DNA of 64,000 bases from Rotaria sp. Silwood1 (GCA_905250075.1 CAJNOP010000297.1:14991-78990); one strand, 5' to 3'; numbered from the stretch's first letter, positions 1-12,344 are shown. Notes: generated from the letters alone by a model not told the origin. Translations and numbers: made by a program.

Positions 1-60
1 CCCACACCCACACCCCACCCACACCCCACCCACACCCACACCCACACCCACACCCACACC
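1..60. repeat. Telomere-type CCCACA array at left edge
   Basis: The first 60 bases are CCCACA/CCCACCC units, the complement of TGTGGG, the telomere repeat reported for Adineta and Philodina. The C-rich strand reads 5' to 3' into the window, as at a left chromosome end. Because the window starts inside the array, a true terminus and an interstitial block cannot be told apart. Confidence 0.85.
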
Positions 61-363
61 CTATTTTCTCCCTATACTTGTCATTGTTATAAACAAGACA
101 AACCATGAAGAATACGATAAGCGAACCATCTTTCTAACAAATCTACAAAACTCATGCACACAGACAGGGTATCCACAATGGTAAGGCTAGGGTAAGGGCT
201 CTGTGTTGGAAAGGAGCTCCTGTATCGAGCGTTTCTGTTTTATAGCCTTTCTTCATTTAGTTTAATGATAACGACGTAAGAATATAAGATAAGAAAGTTA
301 TAGCATTACATGATATATCGTTCTCGTTTGAGAAACTCATAAGACACGCTTTGGATGTGCATG

Positions 364-1067
364 TAATGTCCGTCCAAAAAGTCCATGCGTGTGACTGTTT
401 TTTGAATAACTCGAGAAAGCAAACAGCTAGAGACCTGCGGTTTTCACCAATTGAAAGAGGAGGAGTTAGGGCGTCTTTTTCTCTGATAATGTGTCAGACG
501 AAATTCTTTTAAAATTGATCATCTTTGAAATACATAGAAAAGAATGCATGAAGGTGACATACAATCCGCATGAAGTTTCGATAATGAGCTTTGATTTAGA
601 TAGAGGCACTTCAGATCTATAGTTCAAAACATAATAAACTTTCTTACATTTCATTACATTTTTATCGAAGTATCCAGCGGTTATGACAAAAAATGCAAAA
701 ACGTAGTAAAACATCAGCAAAATTCCCTATTATTTGCGCATGTAAATATATGATTTCATTTGATCAACATTAGAACGCAATTAGAGAGCCATTTACGTTG
801 CATCTTGAACTATAGATCTGAAGTCCCTCTATCTAAATCAAAGGTCATAATCGAAACTTCATGTGTATTGTATGTCACTTTCATGCATTCTTTTCTATAT
901 TTTTCAATGATGATCAGTTTTAAAAGAATTTCGTCTGACACATTATCAGAGAAAAAGACGTCCTAACTCCTCCTCTTTCGATTGGTGAAAACCGCAGGTC
1001 TCTAGCTGTTTCCTTTCTCGAGTTATTCAAAAAACAGTCACACGCACGGACTTTTTGGACGGATATT
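364..1067. mobile_element. Foldback (inverted-repeat) element, non-coding
   Basis: Two arms of about 264 bases (364-628 and 805-1067) are imperfect reverse complements around a 176-base loop. The outer ends read TAATGTCCGTCC on the left and GGACGGATATTA on the right. GATGTG lies just outside both ends (354-359 and 1068-1073), a possible remnant target duplication but not a clean one. Short open frames in the arms mirror each other and are not genes. Confidence 0.75.
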
Positions 1068-1079
1068 AGATGTGAGGTA

Positions 1080-1190
1080 AAGATATTAGTTTGGACGTGG
1101 ATGTCGATATGTAGGTATGGGTGGAGTAGATGTGCATCCAGCTATGGGTGTTGGGATGTGGGTGTGGGTGTATAGAACATCAACACCTAC
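1080..1190. repeat. Degenerate telomere-type tract
   Basis: Interrupted TGTGGG-like units, clearest at 1150-1172 (GGGATGTGGGTGTGGGTGTA), with CACACCCAC-type units on the opposite strand near 1183-1195. It directly follows the foldback element. Confidence 0.5.
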
Positions 1191-1202
1191 ACCCACTATT
1201 AA

Positions 1203-2165
1203 TAGTCTGCAATTTGTAGAGGTTGTAAGTTATTTATTAGAATAAATTTTTAATAAAGCAGAGTTTCTGTAATTTGTTGAGGACGTGAGTTATTGATGAG
1301 AATAATCTTTTAATTATACAAAGTTTCTGTAATTTATAAAGACCGTTGTGAATGTAGAGATAAACTTAAGTACTTTATGTCTACGAAAGAGAGAGTTCAA
1401 TATTTTGGGGAGGCTTTAAATAAATGAAATGATTGTCAATTGTTGGAGGATTAATACGACTATAGTTCGAGCAAGGATTGTGAAATGTAGAAAAAAACTG
1501 AAGTATTTTATGTCTACGAGAGAGAGTTCAATATTTTCTAATGATTTTAAGTAAATGAAATGATTGTCTATTGTTCAAGTAATAATACTACAATTGCGAG
1601 CAAGGGTCGTTAATGCAGGAACATACTAAAGAAGTAACATCTTAAAAGTGATGAGGAAGTCTTAACTAAGTTTTATCTCGATTTATTTCAACGATTCAAT
1701 ATTTATTTATCCTACTAAAACAATTCTTTCGGTTGTGGTTTAAAGTTTTTACAATCTGAATCCTTGCATATAATCTGATACTTATATGTATCGGTATCAA
1801 CGATGATACAAGTTTGGTTTGATTTATAATGGTGTTGTGAATGTTCATAAAATCGAAATGAACTATGCTTCCGATATCGTTGTTTATTGTACATAAACAC
1901 CGGAGCACCTCGATTAGTTAACTATTGTCCATTCGATATTAGATTCCATGTTGTAAATGATATAAAATATGTTAGTAGAATTTCGAACAAAAAACTAATT
2001 AAAAGCGCTAACAATAAATGCTCTCTCTCTGTAATTTAGCGAACTCTACAAATTACAATAAATTCGTGGTAAAAACTTGAATAGATCTATCTAGAGCGAG
2101 CTCTACAAATTGCAGTAAATAAGACGAAAATTGAAAAGATTTATATGCAGCGGACTCTGTTTTAA
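1203..2165. repeat. Degenerate subtelomeric tandem repeats
   Basis: Units of about 59 bases containing TCTGCAATTTGTAGAGG-like text start at 1203, 1262 and 1321. Two units of about 130 bases follow (1349-1479 and 1480-1610), sharing TTTATGTCTACGA and GAGAGTTCAATATTTT. Inverted relatives containing CTCTACAAATT occur at 2040-2060 and 2100-2115. Nothing coding is evident here. Confidence 0.55.
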
Positions 2166-2284
2166 ACTCATTGAGATGTTTAATATTAATTTAAGTTTGA
2201 ATAAGCTTTATATTTAAAATTTCGTTTTAAACTTTGAAATTAAGTTATAGAATTTTAAATTAATATTTATGTTCATGTTCGCAA

Positions 2285-2320
2285 ATGAGAAGCTTACCAC
2301 TCACATCCACACCCACCCTA
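2285..2320. repeat. Short telomere-type CCCACA tract
   Basis: CACTCACATCCACACCCACCC reads C-rich on the plus strand. A 70-codon minus-strand frame (2301-2513) runs straight into it and ends in codons made by the repeat, so the repeat lies at the 3' side of a broken minus-strand gene region. Confidence 0.5.
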
Positions 2321-2528
2321 AAGCTGCTCTCTTTGTGAAACAGAAATCTAAATCAAACTCACCTTTTTTTTCAATATTAAATCGAACAAGAACGTCAGAA
2401 CAATAGTCATGACCCGAAAAGTCTTCATTATCGACAATTGTAACTGCAAAATCATCCTCAGAAATATGACCGGTACAGATCATTTCAAAGTTAACCACTT
2501 TTGGACATTGCACTGATAATAATAATTC

Positions 2529-3420
2529 TCATCTTTTTGCATTAAGAAAATGGTTCCAATCCCAGAAAAATAATTTCTTTAAATTTGGTGTTTGTTGAAA
2601 TAAATATTCCATATATTCAAATCTAAGAACGTCTGATAATTTTAAATGCAAGTCAATGCACTCAATCAATATTGGCGTGGCGATTGTCATTGGCTGCTGT
2701 TGTTCGTTCGATTGTTGATGATAACATAATTCATAATCAATGCGAAATGATTTGATATTTTGCATGATAGGAAGTAATTTCATCAGATCTTGAAAAGTTA
2801 ACGAGTCAATCGATAAATATCGAATATTTATTTTTTTCTTTGTTGCAACTAATGACGGAATGGTGAGCATCCATTGTTACATACCACAGCTGTCAATGCT
2901 GAAAAATTTTCAGTGATCGACAATAGTCTTGATTAAAGATCGAACGAATAATATATTCTTTTTCTTCGATACAATTGTCAAGTTCAATATGGCCCCATAA
3001 ACCGATTTTCAAAACTTGTAGATTTTTCAAAGATGAAATTTGATTCCAGAATGTAAACGAATTATCATTGAAAGAATGCATAAAAGTTAATGATAGTAAA
3101 CGAAGTTGAACCAATGAATTCAAAGAATAAATAGAGAAAAACTGTCGTATCTCATTTTTTTTTCTCTTGACATTAATGATTGAACATTAGACAAGTTGAT
3201 GAACGGTAAAATATATTTCATAAAATAACACTATAAGTACATTTTCGATAAAAAATTTAAATGTAATACTATTTGATCAATGATCGCATCAATTCTTCGA
3301 TTCAAATCACGAAATGAATACCATAAATTATTTATAGGGACAGATTCGAAGATTTCTCGCAATAATTAGACGAAAAATCCTTCAATTGCACTAAGAAGTA
3401 TATCAGATGTTGTCGATCGG
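2529..3420 (-). pseudogene. F-box/LRR-type protein, broken
   Basis: The minus strand encodes pieces resembling the F-box/LRR proteins that are abundant in bdelloids. Near 3350-3260 the frame reads REIFESVPINNLWYSFRDLN followed by an RRIDAII stretch, a typical F-box end. LRR-like leucine-rich segments follow at 3123-2893 (LVQLRLLSL, LKNLQVLKIG) and 2870-2529 (IRYLSIDSLTF, FEYMEYLFQQTPNLKKLFFWDW). Frameshifts and stops separate the pieces, for example a frame change near 3360 and stops near 3205 and 2893. One break might be an intron, but not all of them. F-box proteins recruit substrates to SCF ubiquitin ligases; no function is expected from this copy. A further frame at 2513-2301 could be its degraded C-terminal part. 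Confidence 0.6.
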
Positions 3421-3429
3421 AAGCACAGG

Positions 3430-6200
3430 AAAAAAAATTCTCCACATCATGTATTTGTTATATATAATTAAAAATAATTCTACCTTGACCAGTCGCGAGT
3501 TCGATCTAATTAAAAATTGAAAACTGTAATGAGAAAAAAATCAAATTGAAAATGTTTTCGTCATGATGAGAAAAATTAATCACCAATAGTAAATATCGTT
3601 TTTAATTTTTATTCTACTTGAACAACGTTTTTGGAATGTAGGTTCTTATATTCAGGCTCGAGGATCAAATTGCACAGGATTGTGCAGCAAATGAAAATTA
3701 AGAAACCAGATCTATTGGATATTTATCAATCAATTCAAGTTTCAGAAACATTTCCTTAATGGGAATTTAGATTTGTTTCTTTTTCTCTTCTTTATCCTAG
3801 TATTTTGTTCTTTATTTTATTCTGTCTGTCGTTGTTAAGCATGTATTCATTGCGAAATCTATTTTTTTATCTATTGTTACTGCACTTTGAGGACACTGAA
3901 TTACTACCTGTCAACTCTAATGTGCTGAATGGTTGACTGATGTGCGGTGTTATATAAAGACGATATTGACAATGAGTCATGCTACGAGTCCATTGCAGTA
4001 GAAATAATCACAGGTCTCCTCTGCACTGATCTCCTATCTATACCTATAACATGTACGCACAGTAGTCTTCATTTTTATTTCTTTTCTATCTATCATGTTC
4101 GTCAGCACTGGATTTTTTCATTCAAGATAAACACGTTTCGAATTATACACATTTGGGATACGTAATGACAGTGGAAAAGTTTCTTTTTGATCCTTGAACT
4201 GCATGCTATGAGTAATCTTCTTCACTCTATACGAATTTACTCTAGAACGTTTTCCTACATGAGATACAAAAGCTACTCACTAGAGATAGGCAAGTCGGCT
4301 ATTTTTTGTCTAATGACTGACCTACTTGAAAGAGACATAGAGCATCTCGAGAAATCAATTTTGATTTTGAATTTAATTTTTTAATATCAAGTGAAGCTTG
4401 AACAACTGAAATACACGATGAATAAACGAAGTACAATTGGTACACAAGAAGATTATTCTACTTTCACTATTACGAGAGCACAGGTAAAAATAAGAAGAAG
4501 AAGAGAAAGAATTTTTTTCAGCATGTGACGTGTTCGAACTGATGTAGGAGACATCTATTAGTGTTACCATTGAATAAAACATCATGCATATTTCTCTCAT
4601 TTTTCAAATGAAAACTTCGATTCGAACTCTGATATGATCAATGGAAATTCTATCAATAAAATTCTTCAAAATCATGCTATGATTGTATTTTTTCTGTGTA
4701 AAAATTTGAACAAACATGATTAGTTCATAATGCATCTCAATTCGTTCTCTTATGCCTCGTCTCTTTTGTGATCCTGTGATTCTTTCATTTTGTTTATGTT
4801 TCTTATTATGTGTATGATATATTTTCATATGTTTCTCGTCTCTTTTCGCTTCTGTTTCAAATATACATGATGATGAATAGAGTCGAAAAGAAAGAAATTA
4901 TATCCATGAAATTTGCCATAAAAATTCTTTGAATTAACAAGTGTAAATACCAAAGATTTGAACAATATATTTCAGTTATTGATAGTCACGGTGTTGATAC
5001 AATGTATTGTTTTGAAAGAGAAATTTCAAATAATGGATTCAATCTTAATTTGTCTTTCATGAATAATAAAATAGTGAAAGAATCGACATGATCACTGGAA
5101 AATGTGTTTTCTGTAGACTGACTTGACTTAACTTAACAGATGAACCGTTCCTACTTATTTCCACAATAAAATATTAACAAAATCTACAATTATGAATCGA
5201 TTCTCTAAATTTTGATACGCACAGCAAACTTTTTGATGAATTCTAACTAGTGGAAAATGTTAACACACATAGTGGCTGAGAAGGCAAAGGCAATGAGTTT
5301 CGCATCTGATCATTATTGAATAGATCTCTCGAATAGTCGAATGGAATCACTTGAGTTTTGACGAGACTTTCTTTTCCATTCTTTTCTTCGGAGAAGTTTT
5401 TCTTCGATCAAGTCGAATCGTTGACAAAATGATTTGGTTCAATTTAATTCGTTTTTCCATGGGATGAACGAGTAAATATGCAATTCGCTCCAAAACTCGT
5501 CATAGACTATGAGTTCGAATTTCGAGAGAATTCTTTTCCTGTCGAGGGTGTGGGGTGTGAATATCTTCTTTCTCTAATTCACTCACACCCAAAATAATGC
5601 AAAAGATTTTTACGAAAATTTATGTATTTTAGTCGTGTCGATGAATTTCACGAGTAGTCTTAGCTGGAATGCTGAAACTTTCAGAAGTGGAAGATCATGA
5701 TTAGATGCATATGTGATAAAACTTTCAGCTCTCCAGGTGAATAAAAAGTATGAAAAATATCAAAAACAATTTATCCTCGATTATTATGGGACATCCTTTA
5801 TCAAACGTATATTTATTTTATTTCCAGCAATTCTTTCCTTTCGTTGAAGAGTCGAGTTTCCAAAAGAGAGAATCGCTTCTCATTGTTAATGCTCCTTTTA
5901 ATTACTTTTAACTATTTGCATGATATATGTTCTTTATACATTTTCATGTTTGTGAAATGGAAAAATGAAATTGAAATATCTCTCTGGAATCAAAAACAAG
6001 AATCAAGACATTAGAATGGAACAAAATGTTCCATTTGATAGAAAACATTCATAAAGTTGAGATTGAACGAAAGAATAATATGAAGGGTCAATAGAAGAAA
6101 AAGGAAAAATGAGCAGAGTTTATGTGCATATTTATTTATTTAAATGAATTAATCATTAGTTATTTGATAATTTAAATCGATGTAATAGTCACATATAAAA
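3430..6200. other. AT-rich stretch, no supported gene
   Basis: Only short open frames without conserved motifs or paired splice sites were found. A weak telomere-like pair (GAGGGTGTGGGGTGTGAA near 5545 and TCACACCC near 5582) is the only structure noted. Confidence 0.5.
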
Positions 6201-6206
6201 TATGCT

Positions 6207-8538
6207 TTATTTTGAGCCAGTATTACAGACATGTTTCAGGAAAAATTCGATGACACCCTTGATATATTTGATATACACCACTTCAGCATCAGCTTCAGCA
6301 TTAAAACCATGACTACGACCCTCAGCTAGCATAAGAATATGAGGAATATGGCTGAATTCAAGTTGTCGTGCAAGAAACGTGGAATTGTCGGCAGGTGCTG
6401 CTTGATCTGCTGTTCCATGAACGAGATAAGTTGGAGGAAAAGCCGCGACATCAAGTTCAGGAAAAAGACATTGTGCTTCCTTGGGAATTTTTTTTCGTGC
6501 ATCTTGCTCAGATGCTGACGTCGAACGAAGGATCTCCGAAAGGCCACGAATACCGGTGAGGTAATCGAGTAAGGTGCCTGTTTCAATAAATACTTGAGCG
6601 AGAGCACCAGTCGTCCGAGCCTTTTCACCATCTTCAGGAATCGGCCAAGCGAGAGGAACATCACTGAGTGGACGAAGAAAATCGCTCTTTCCGTCAATTG
6701 AATTGAGGTAGAGCTGATAATCGGCAACATTAATTGTCATCGGCGATTTGACAGAATAATAAAAGGGAGAAATAAGATGACCACCTAATCCATAGAGACT
6801 AAAGACGGCTTTGGGTTTAGGTATGGCATTAACAGCAGCAAGATAAGCGACATAGGCACCTCCACTGGCTCCAGCTACAGCAAGACGAGAAGGATCAATG
6901 CGATATGATACATCGTTCAAATCTTTGTTCAGTTGGTCTGATGAAAGATAATTGAACAAACTCTTAACATCAGCGAGAATATCATGACCAGTACATGGAA
7001 TTAATAGCCGATAATCAGCAGAAATAAAAGCCCAACCAATAGCTAAAATATCTCCTAAAAATAAGCCAAATTTAGATAATCTCAACCAACTTTCACAGCT
7101 GTTATGGTGTATTTCTACAATCTCGATTTCATTCGAATGAATTTTTATTATACTTCGTTAAAAACAAATGAGATTGAGAGAAAAGTATAAACTTAATGTT
7201 CATATTTTAGAAGTAATAGATTGGTTTAATAGATTTAATTTTACGCGATTCTGAATTTTGCAGTAGTTGTAGAATACATATAAGGCAATCGCTTGTCTCA
7301 ATCTCTTTTAATTAAAAATGAGACTCTGAATGATGAAAATATCAAGTTTGAGTTATTACTTCGGACTTTGTTTTTCGCTTATCTACCAATTTAATCAGAT
7401 AGCCGTAGTCAAAATATAGAACTAGAGATTTTCTGAATATTTGCAACGCATGTGATTGACTTCTGAAAGAAAGTAACAGTGTAAAATCGAATAAAATTTG
7501 GAAAATTATCGGGAAGTGAAAATAGTAACGAAACTCTACATAGTAGTGGAGAAAATAGAAGGAAACAAACGCGCAAGTTTTTGTGCCTTTTCATGTACGA
7601 TCAAAAGCAGCGAAATGAAGCGTACGCAAGTTTTGAATTTCGTCAGATTTCATGATTTGCAGAATTGATATCTTGCTATAGAAGTGATCAGTGACCGACT
7701 CGGATCGAGTCACAGCATGGTCGGGTCACTAAAAAAAAGTTTTCGAGCTCGGGCCGGGTCACAAAAAATTGACCGATTTCGAACTTCACGTAAGACAAAC
7801 AGCAATTCTAGATCTGATAATAATTTCGTTATTTTGAATATTCAGAGAGCTTGTAGAGATTCATTGAAAAGATGCTTAATCTCTGGAAAAACTCGCTTTG
7901 AGTGGTCAAAAATTATCTTTGACTTCGGGTCGGGTCAAGAAAAATTGACGTAGGATATCCTAGGTCAGCGTTCGAGTATTTCCGGAATGGATTCGCCCAG
8001 GAAGCGGACCAAACTAAACCAACGACGGACCAAAATAGAACTCGACGAGCCCTATCCGTGTGCACTACTCACTTTTCCAAAATGACCCTTTCATCTTTGA
8101 GAAAAATTCCAAATTCAATATTTACGATTTTTCTGTAAGATAAAAGAGCCAGTTGGGAAAAGTGATTAGTGCATCGGATAGAGCTCGTCAACTTCTATCT
8201 TGGCCCGTCGTTGGTTAGTTTGGTCCGCTTCCTGGGCCAATCCATTCAGAAAATACTCGAATCCTGATCTAGGATATCCTACGTAAAAATTGACCCATGT
8301 CGGACACTTCAAGTGATATAATGTTCGTATCATTAGTTGCGAATAAAAGAATTGACTTACGCTTTAATTGCATTGGAATAAATGATTGTCTGTTGCCTGC
8401 AATCAATCCACCACCATGAAAGAAGATCAAAGCAGGGATAGTCGAATCAGTAAACTCTTCCTTTAATGGAAAATCAATATCCAAGCGAATCTCTAGATCA
8501 TCCATGCGTGAATAAACGACAGTAGCCGTTGTCGACAT
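6207..8538 (-). CDS. Alpha/beta hydrolase (esterase/lipase, HGGG class)
   Basis: A two-exon minus-strand gene: exon 1 8538-8361, exon 2 7042-6207, intron 1,318 bases with donor GTAAGT and acceptor TTTTAG. The phases match (one base carried over) and give 337 residues; the join restores QLKPIGWAFISADYR. HGGG (41-44) forms the oxyanion hole, GASGG (117-121) holds nucleophile Ser119, and Asp272 (HGTAD) and His304 (SHGFN) complete the triad. No signal peptide is seen, so it is probably cytosolic; the substrate is unknown. The sequence resembles fungal and bacterial carboxylesterase-like hydrolases, so foreign origin is possible but not shown. The intron is far longer than its neighbours because it carries a transposon. 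An alternative acceptor upstream would insert about 17 residues not expected in the family. Confidence 0.85.
7948..8284. mobile_element. Foldback MITE in hydrolase intron, 8-bp target duplication
   Basis: Inverted arms 7948-8078 and 8155-8284 begin and end with ACGTAGGATATCCTA and its complement. The element is flanked by AAAAATTG at 7940-7947 and 8285-8292, an exact 8-bp target-site duplication, as expected of hAT-like or related cut-and-paste elements. It has no coding capacity. CGGGTC-rich text on both sides (7690-7940 and 8293-8320) resembles an older repeat into which it jumped. Confidence 0.85.
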
Positions 8539-8539
8539 T

Positions 8540-10540
8540 TAAGCAGGAAGATGACTAAACAACAAAATTACCAAATAACTGTCACAAACACTGTACTCAG
8601 TCAGGATATTTCAGATTCTTTTTTCCATAAAAGATGAAGAAAAGTAGGTGTCCTTATCGAGATGAATAATTTTTATAAATCTGTTAACATCGATGACACA
8701 GAGAGAAAGACTGTAAGAAAAGGGCACATCGGGTCTTCTCCTTTTCCCCTTTTTTTCTCTCTATTTTATTCTTTCTTGAATCTCTTTCTTCCAAGCGCTT
8801 ACGAGTGTTATTATTTTTTTCTCTTTTTTTCGCGCTCACTCAATTATTCCTTTTCTTTCTGTGTTACTCCCCTTTCGCTTCTCCTTATCAGTATACTGTT
8901 TCTTTTCTTCATAATACTTTGTGTTTATTACTTTTAGTTACTCCCGTGATATCCTTACAAGCGTGAGCCAATACTCGCCATAATTATATTTGTGGCAAAT
9001 TGTGCAACGCACTGCATTAATGATGTTGCTTCTAACTTAAATATCTCCAATTCTTTTTCTATCATGTAAGCACTTCCAAGTGTTACATTCACTAGCATGA
9101 TAAAAAAAAGACAGTAAGAAATTAACGTACTGGATACAACATTAACAGTGAGAGAGGTAGGACAGAAAAAAAGAAAGAAAACTGATATAGTGATTCATCC
9201 CTTGTTTTTGCCTACGTAATTTTTGTCGTACTTTTACTAGACAGGTGAAACCTTGACGAATCTACATCGTCCCATTTTTTAACAAATTCGATGATTCACA
9301 GTGTTTTCTTTCGAATATCAAAAAATGAAAATAATTAAATCAATACTTTATAATATATAGAAGTCGTAAAAGTCCATTTTTATTCATATCTAATAGACAA
9401 TATACTTATTGTGGGTTTGATGAGTAGGAAGGCAAACATTCAACGAAAATACTTTCTTTCAAAGTTTAAATGTTAAAATCTAGTAAAACATATTAGAAAA
9501 ATTATTCTTGGATCTAATGTAGAGTAAAAATATTGTTCAAGGCAAAAACTTGATTCAAAAGTCATCATATCATAAAGTTGTATGAATATCATTAATTGAT
9601 CGTTAGCCGTACTTGTACTGTCGATGAATATAACAACAAGTAATTCAAATATTGTGCATGGTGCTTGAGATTTCAAGAAAAGTTGAAATTTTTTATTTGA
9701 AAGTTCGTTTCGTAATTTTAAGAAAATCTGTCAAGCACACCGTCGTCCAAAATTTCAAGGCATTCTTTGAGGTTCTGTAATATCAGACGAATATTGTGGA
9801 AATACTTACTTTTTCATGAAAAAAATATATAATCTTTGATTTTTGGTATGTAATAAAGCTCATTCCAATGGTTAAATCGAACTGCAGCAATAACAATGAT
9901 CACCATCTGTTCTCATTTTCAACTATACTTCACATATTTCCATGTAAATATACATTTAAATCTTCTTTGATCTCTCAAAATTCGACAATGAATTGCGTTC
10001 AAAAAGTAATTAATAGTTTTCAACATGTAACAATGAAAAAGATGTCAAAGTATTTGTAAACTTTCGATCATGTGTATCACAAATTCTCAGTCCAGAAGAA
10101 AGTTTTCTAATAAAAATGGTATTTTGATAAATATGAAAGTGAATATTGTGAACTTGTCCTGTATGTATGTACTTTAGACAATATTAGTTTTTTAGAGTTA
10201 AAGTATTTTTAAAATTACATCTATAAAATTTTCTCCATGTTATAACATAACCAAAGTGCATGTGTTTGTGTTGTACAACCCAACATTTGGATTATACACC
10301 ATTACGATGAATGTACAAAATTATCGATCATGCAAAAGAAAATCACTCTTCCGTTTCGATGTGAAATAATGATGCACAAACACAACCAAATCAATACGAA
10401 GAAAAACAAAATACAAATGTCGACTTCCTAACAATATACTCAAGTTTTAGTAATGAGAATGATGATAAAAAAAACATGACATGTTCAATGGCCTATTTTA
10501 AGGAGGTAACTGAGCAATTATATAGATGAAATTATATAAA
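8540..10540. other. Intergenic, no supported gene
   Basis: A pyrimidine-rich tract (8730-8935) lies upstream of the hydrolase start. The rest is AT-rich with short open frames lacking recognisable motifs. Confidence 0.5.
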
Positions 10541-10542
10541 AA

Positions 10543-11013
10543 ATGATATGTTCGAAAAAGAAAAACTTACATAGAAAATGTTATATTCGATTCTTCGTCG
10601 TTATCACTTTTCTTTCTCTCATTTCTTTCATTATCTATACTCATTATAGTTCAAAACCAATATCAGTCAAAGAAACATTTTTAAACTGTGCTCAATTATG
10701 TTTCTATGTGAGTAACTTTACACGCAATCGTTTCATATTTGACTCAGCACATTTTGTTGAACATCATGCAGAATTCATTTGTCCATCAAATTTTCGTAAT
10801 TTAGCCGATATGATTTATGGTTGTTCCGAGCGTTACGGTCAACATATCAAAAGTACTACACGAAAAAGACAAGACATTGCACCTTGTCTTCCTAATGGTA
10901 GCATTATCTATGTTAGTCACTCATCTCTTGAGAACTTTTTTAACACAATATATCCACATTTAATTAATAAATTTGTCTTAAGGGTCATTCTCAGAAATGA
11001 TTTCCCACTTTAG
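10543..11013 (+). pseudogene. Type II membrane protein fragment (glycosyltransferase-like?), truncated
   Basis: The 156-codon frame starts with a basic tail and one hydrophobic anchor (about residues 16-34), then a cysteine-containing lumenal region: NCAQLCFYV, AEFICPSNF, MIYGCSERYG and IAPCLPNGSIIYVSHSSLE. This topology and the LPNGSIIYV text resemble a family of bdelloid Golgi-type glycosyltransferase-like proteins; that assignment is from memory and tentative. The similarity stops after NKFVL (near 10980). The next 11 codons come from a repeat element that begins at about 10985, so the protein has lost its C-terminal part. No continuation was found downstream. Confidence 0.5.
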
Positions 11014-11833
11014 ACTATTGATTTGGGCTGAAATTTTCAGGAATGATAGACCCTGGTGAGAAATGCTTCTGATACAAATTTCAGCGCTATAATAGAGCTA
11101 GATCGGGAGTTTCAGCTGATTCACGACCCATTTTTGCAATCGAAATAACTTGGTACAGACACAGGCTAGAGAGCTCCGGCTGGTGTCAAATTAAAGCTAA
11201 TCTCAGGGCGCAACTTTTGTTCGAACAGAATTTTGAAATTCAATCCTATTCATTTTTATGAGCATTTTTGGTGACATAGTCTGTAAATCAGCATAAAAAA
11301 TGATGATTCAGCGACAGCAAATTCCACTTATCTCAGCCCAGGAACCATTTCTAAAAAATCCGTTCGGACAAAAGTTAGCCCTGATTCAAACCTTTAAAAC
11401 AAAAAAATATATTGGATATTGACTGAACCGGGAGTGAGTTATTTCAATTTTTCTGATTGAAAACCATATTCTGACAAAAAACGATAAATAAATTTAGAAA
11501 TGGATTTTTTTACTCAATTTCAAAAAACAACATGTGAAAATGGCATATTTTCAGAATTTTGTCGATTTTTACAAACAAAAAGTGCAACTATTAAAGAAGT
11601 GGCATTATACAAAATGTAGAGCTTTTCACGCTTCATCTTGTGGTATATTTTGTTCTTTTAATACAATGTATTAAAATAGAAAAGCAATGTCTTTGAGAAA
11701 CTGAAAAAACTTCCGAAAATTCAGAAAATGTCTCGAAAAACATGATATTGGGTCCCCAATCTCCTTTGGTAAGTTCATTAAAACCTGGCCTTTTTGGAAA
11801 AAGGCATATATATTCCGAAAGAGGAGACCAGCA
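10985..11833 (+). repeat. Unnamed telomere-associated repeat, copy A
   Basis: This stretch matches 39380-39955 in reverse complement over most of its first 600 bases. Shared landmarks are TCAGAAATGATTT, GCTGAAATTTTCAGGAATGA, CTCAGCCCAGGAACC, GTTCGAACAGAATTTTG and TGGATTTTTTTACT. Its last part (11725-11833) matches the reverse of 34770-34870, sharing CCGAAAGAGGA. It sits between the truncated gene at 10543 and outward-facing TGTGGG repeats that start at 11834. No conserved coding frame is visible. Confidence 0.7.
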
Positions 11834-12331
11834 GGGTGGGTGTGGGTGTGGATGTGGAGGTGGGTGTCGGTGTGTGGGTGTGGTGGGTGTGGGTGTGGAT
11901 GAGTGTGGGTGGGTGTGGGTGGTTGTGGGTGGATGTGGGTGTGGGTGGGTGGGTGTGGATGTGAATGTTTGAGAGAAAAGATAACCCACATTCACATCCA
12001 CAGGGTGGGTGTGGGTGTGGATGTGGATGTGGGTTATCTTTTCTCTCAAACATTCACATCCACACCCACACCCACCCACCCACACCCACACCCTAACCCA
12101 CATTCACATTCACATCCACACCCACACCCACACTCTAACCCTCATTCACATCCACACCCACACCAACACCAACACCCACACTCACACCCACACACCCCAC
12201 ACCCACACCCACCCACATCCACACCCACATCCACATCCACACCCACACCCACACCCCACACTCACACCCACACCCCCACCCACCCCCACCCCCACCCCCA
12301 CCCCACACCCACACCCACCCACACCCTCTAT
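11834..12331. repeat. Head-to-head telomeric arrays (TGTGGG then CCCACA)
   Basis: G-rich TGTGGG/TGTGGA repeats run from 11834 to about 11967 and C-rich CCCACA repeats from about 12051 to 12331. Between them is a perfect small palindrome: a GAGAGAAAAGATAACCC spacer, a short C-rich block, a short G-rich block (12003-12033), then the inverted spacer GGGTTATCTTTTCTCTC. Two G-strands pointing at each other is the configuration of a telomere-telomere fusion. Apparent long reading frames here (Pro/His/Thr or Gly/Trp/Val repeats) are translations of the repeat. Confidence 0.9.
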
Positions 12332-12344
12332 AATTTATTAGATA

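Noticed and set aside
466..966. Two similar frames of 84 and 68 codons sharing NYRSEVPLSKSK
   Set aside because: They lie on opposite arms of the foldback element; the similarity reflects the inverted repeat, not a gene pair.
7085..7140. Longer hydrolase exon 2 using an acceptor at GTAG|AA
   Set aside because: It keeps the frame but inserts about 30 residues between HGGG and SADYR that homologues lack; the TTTTAG|CT acceptor gives the expected spacing.
10543..11013. Complete short membrane protein
   Set aside because: The last codons lie in a repeat shared with 39.9 kb, so the stop is acquired and the protein is truncated.
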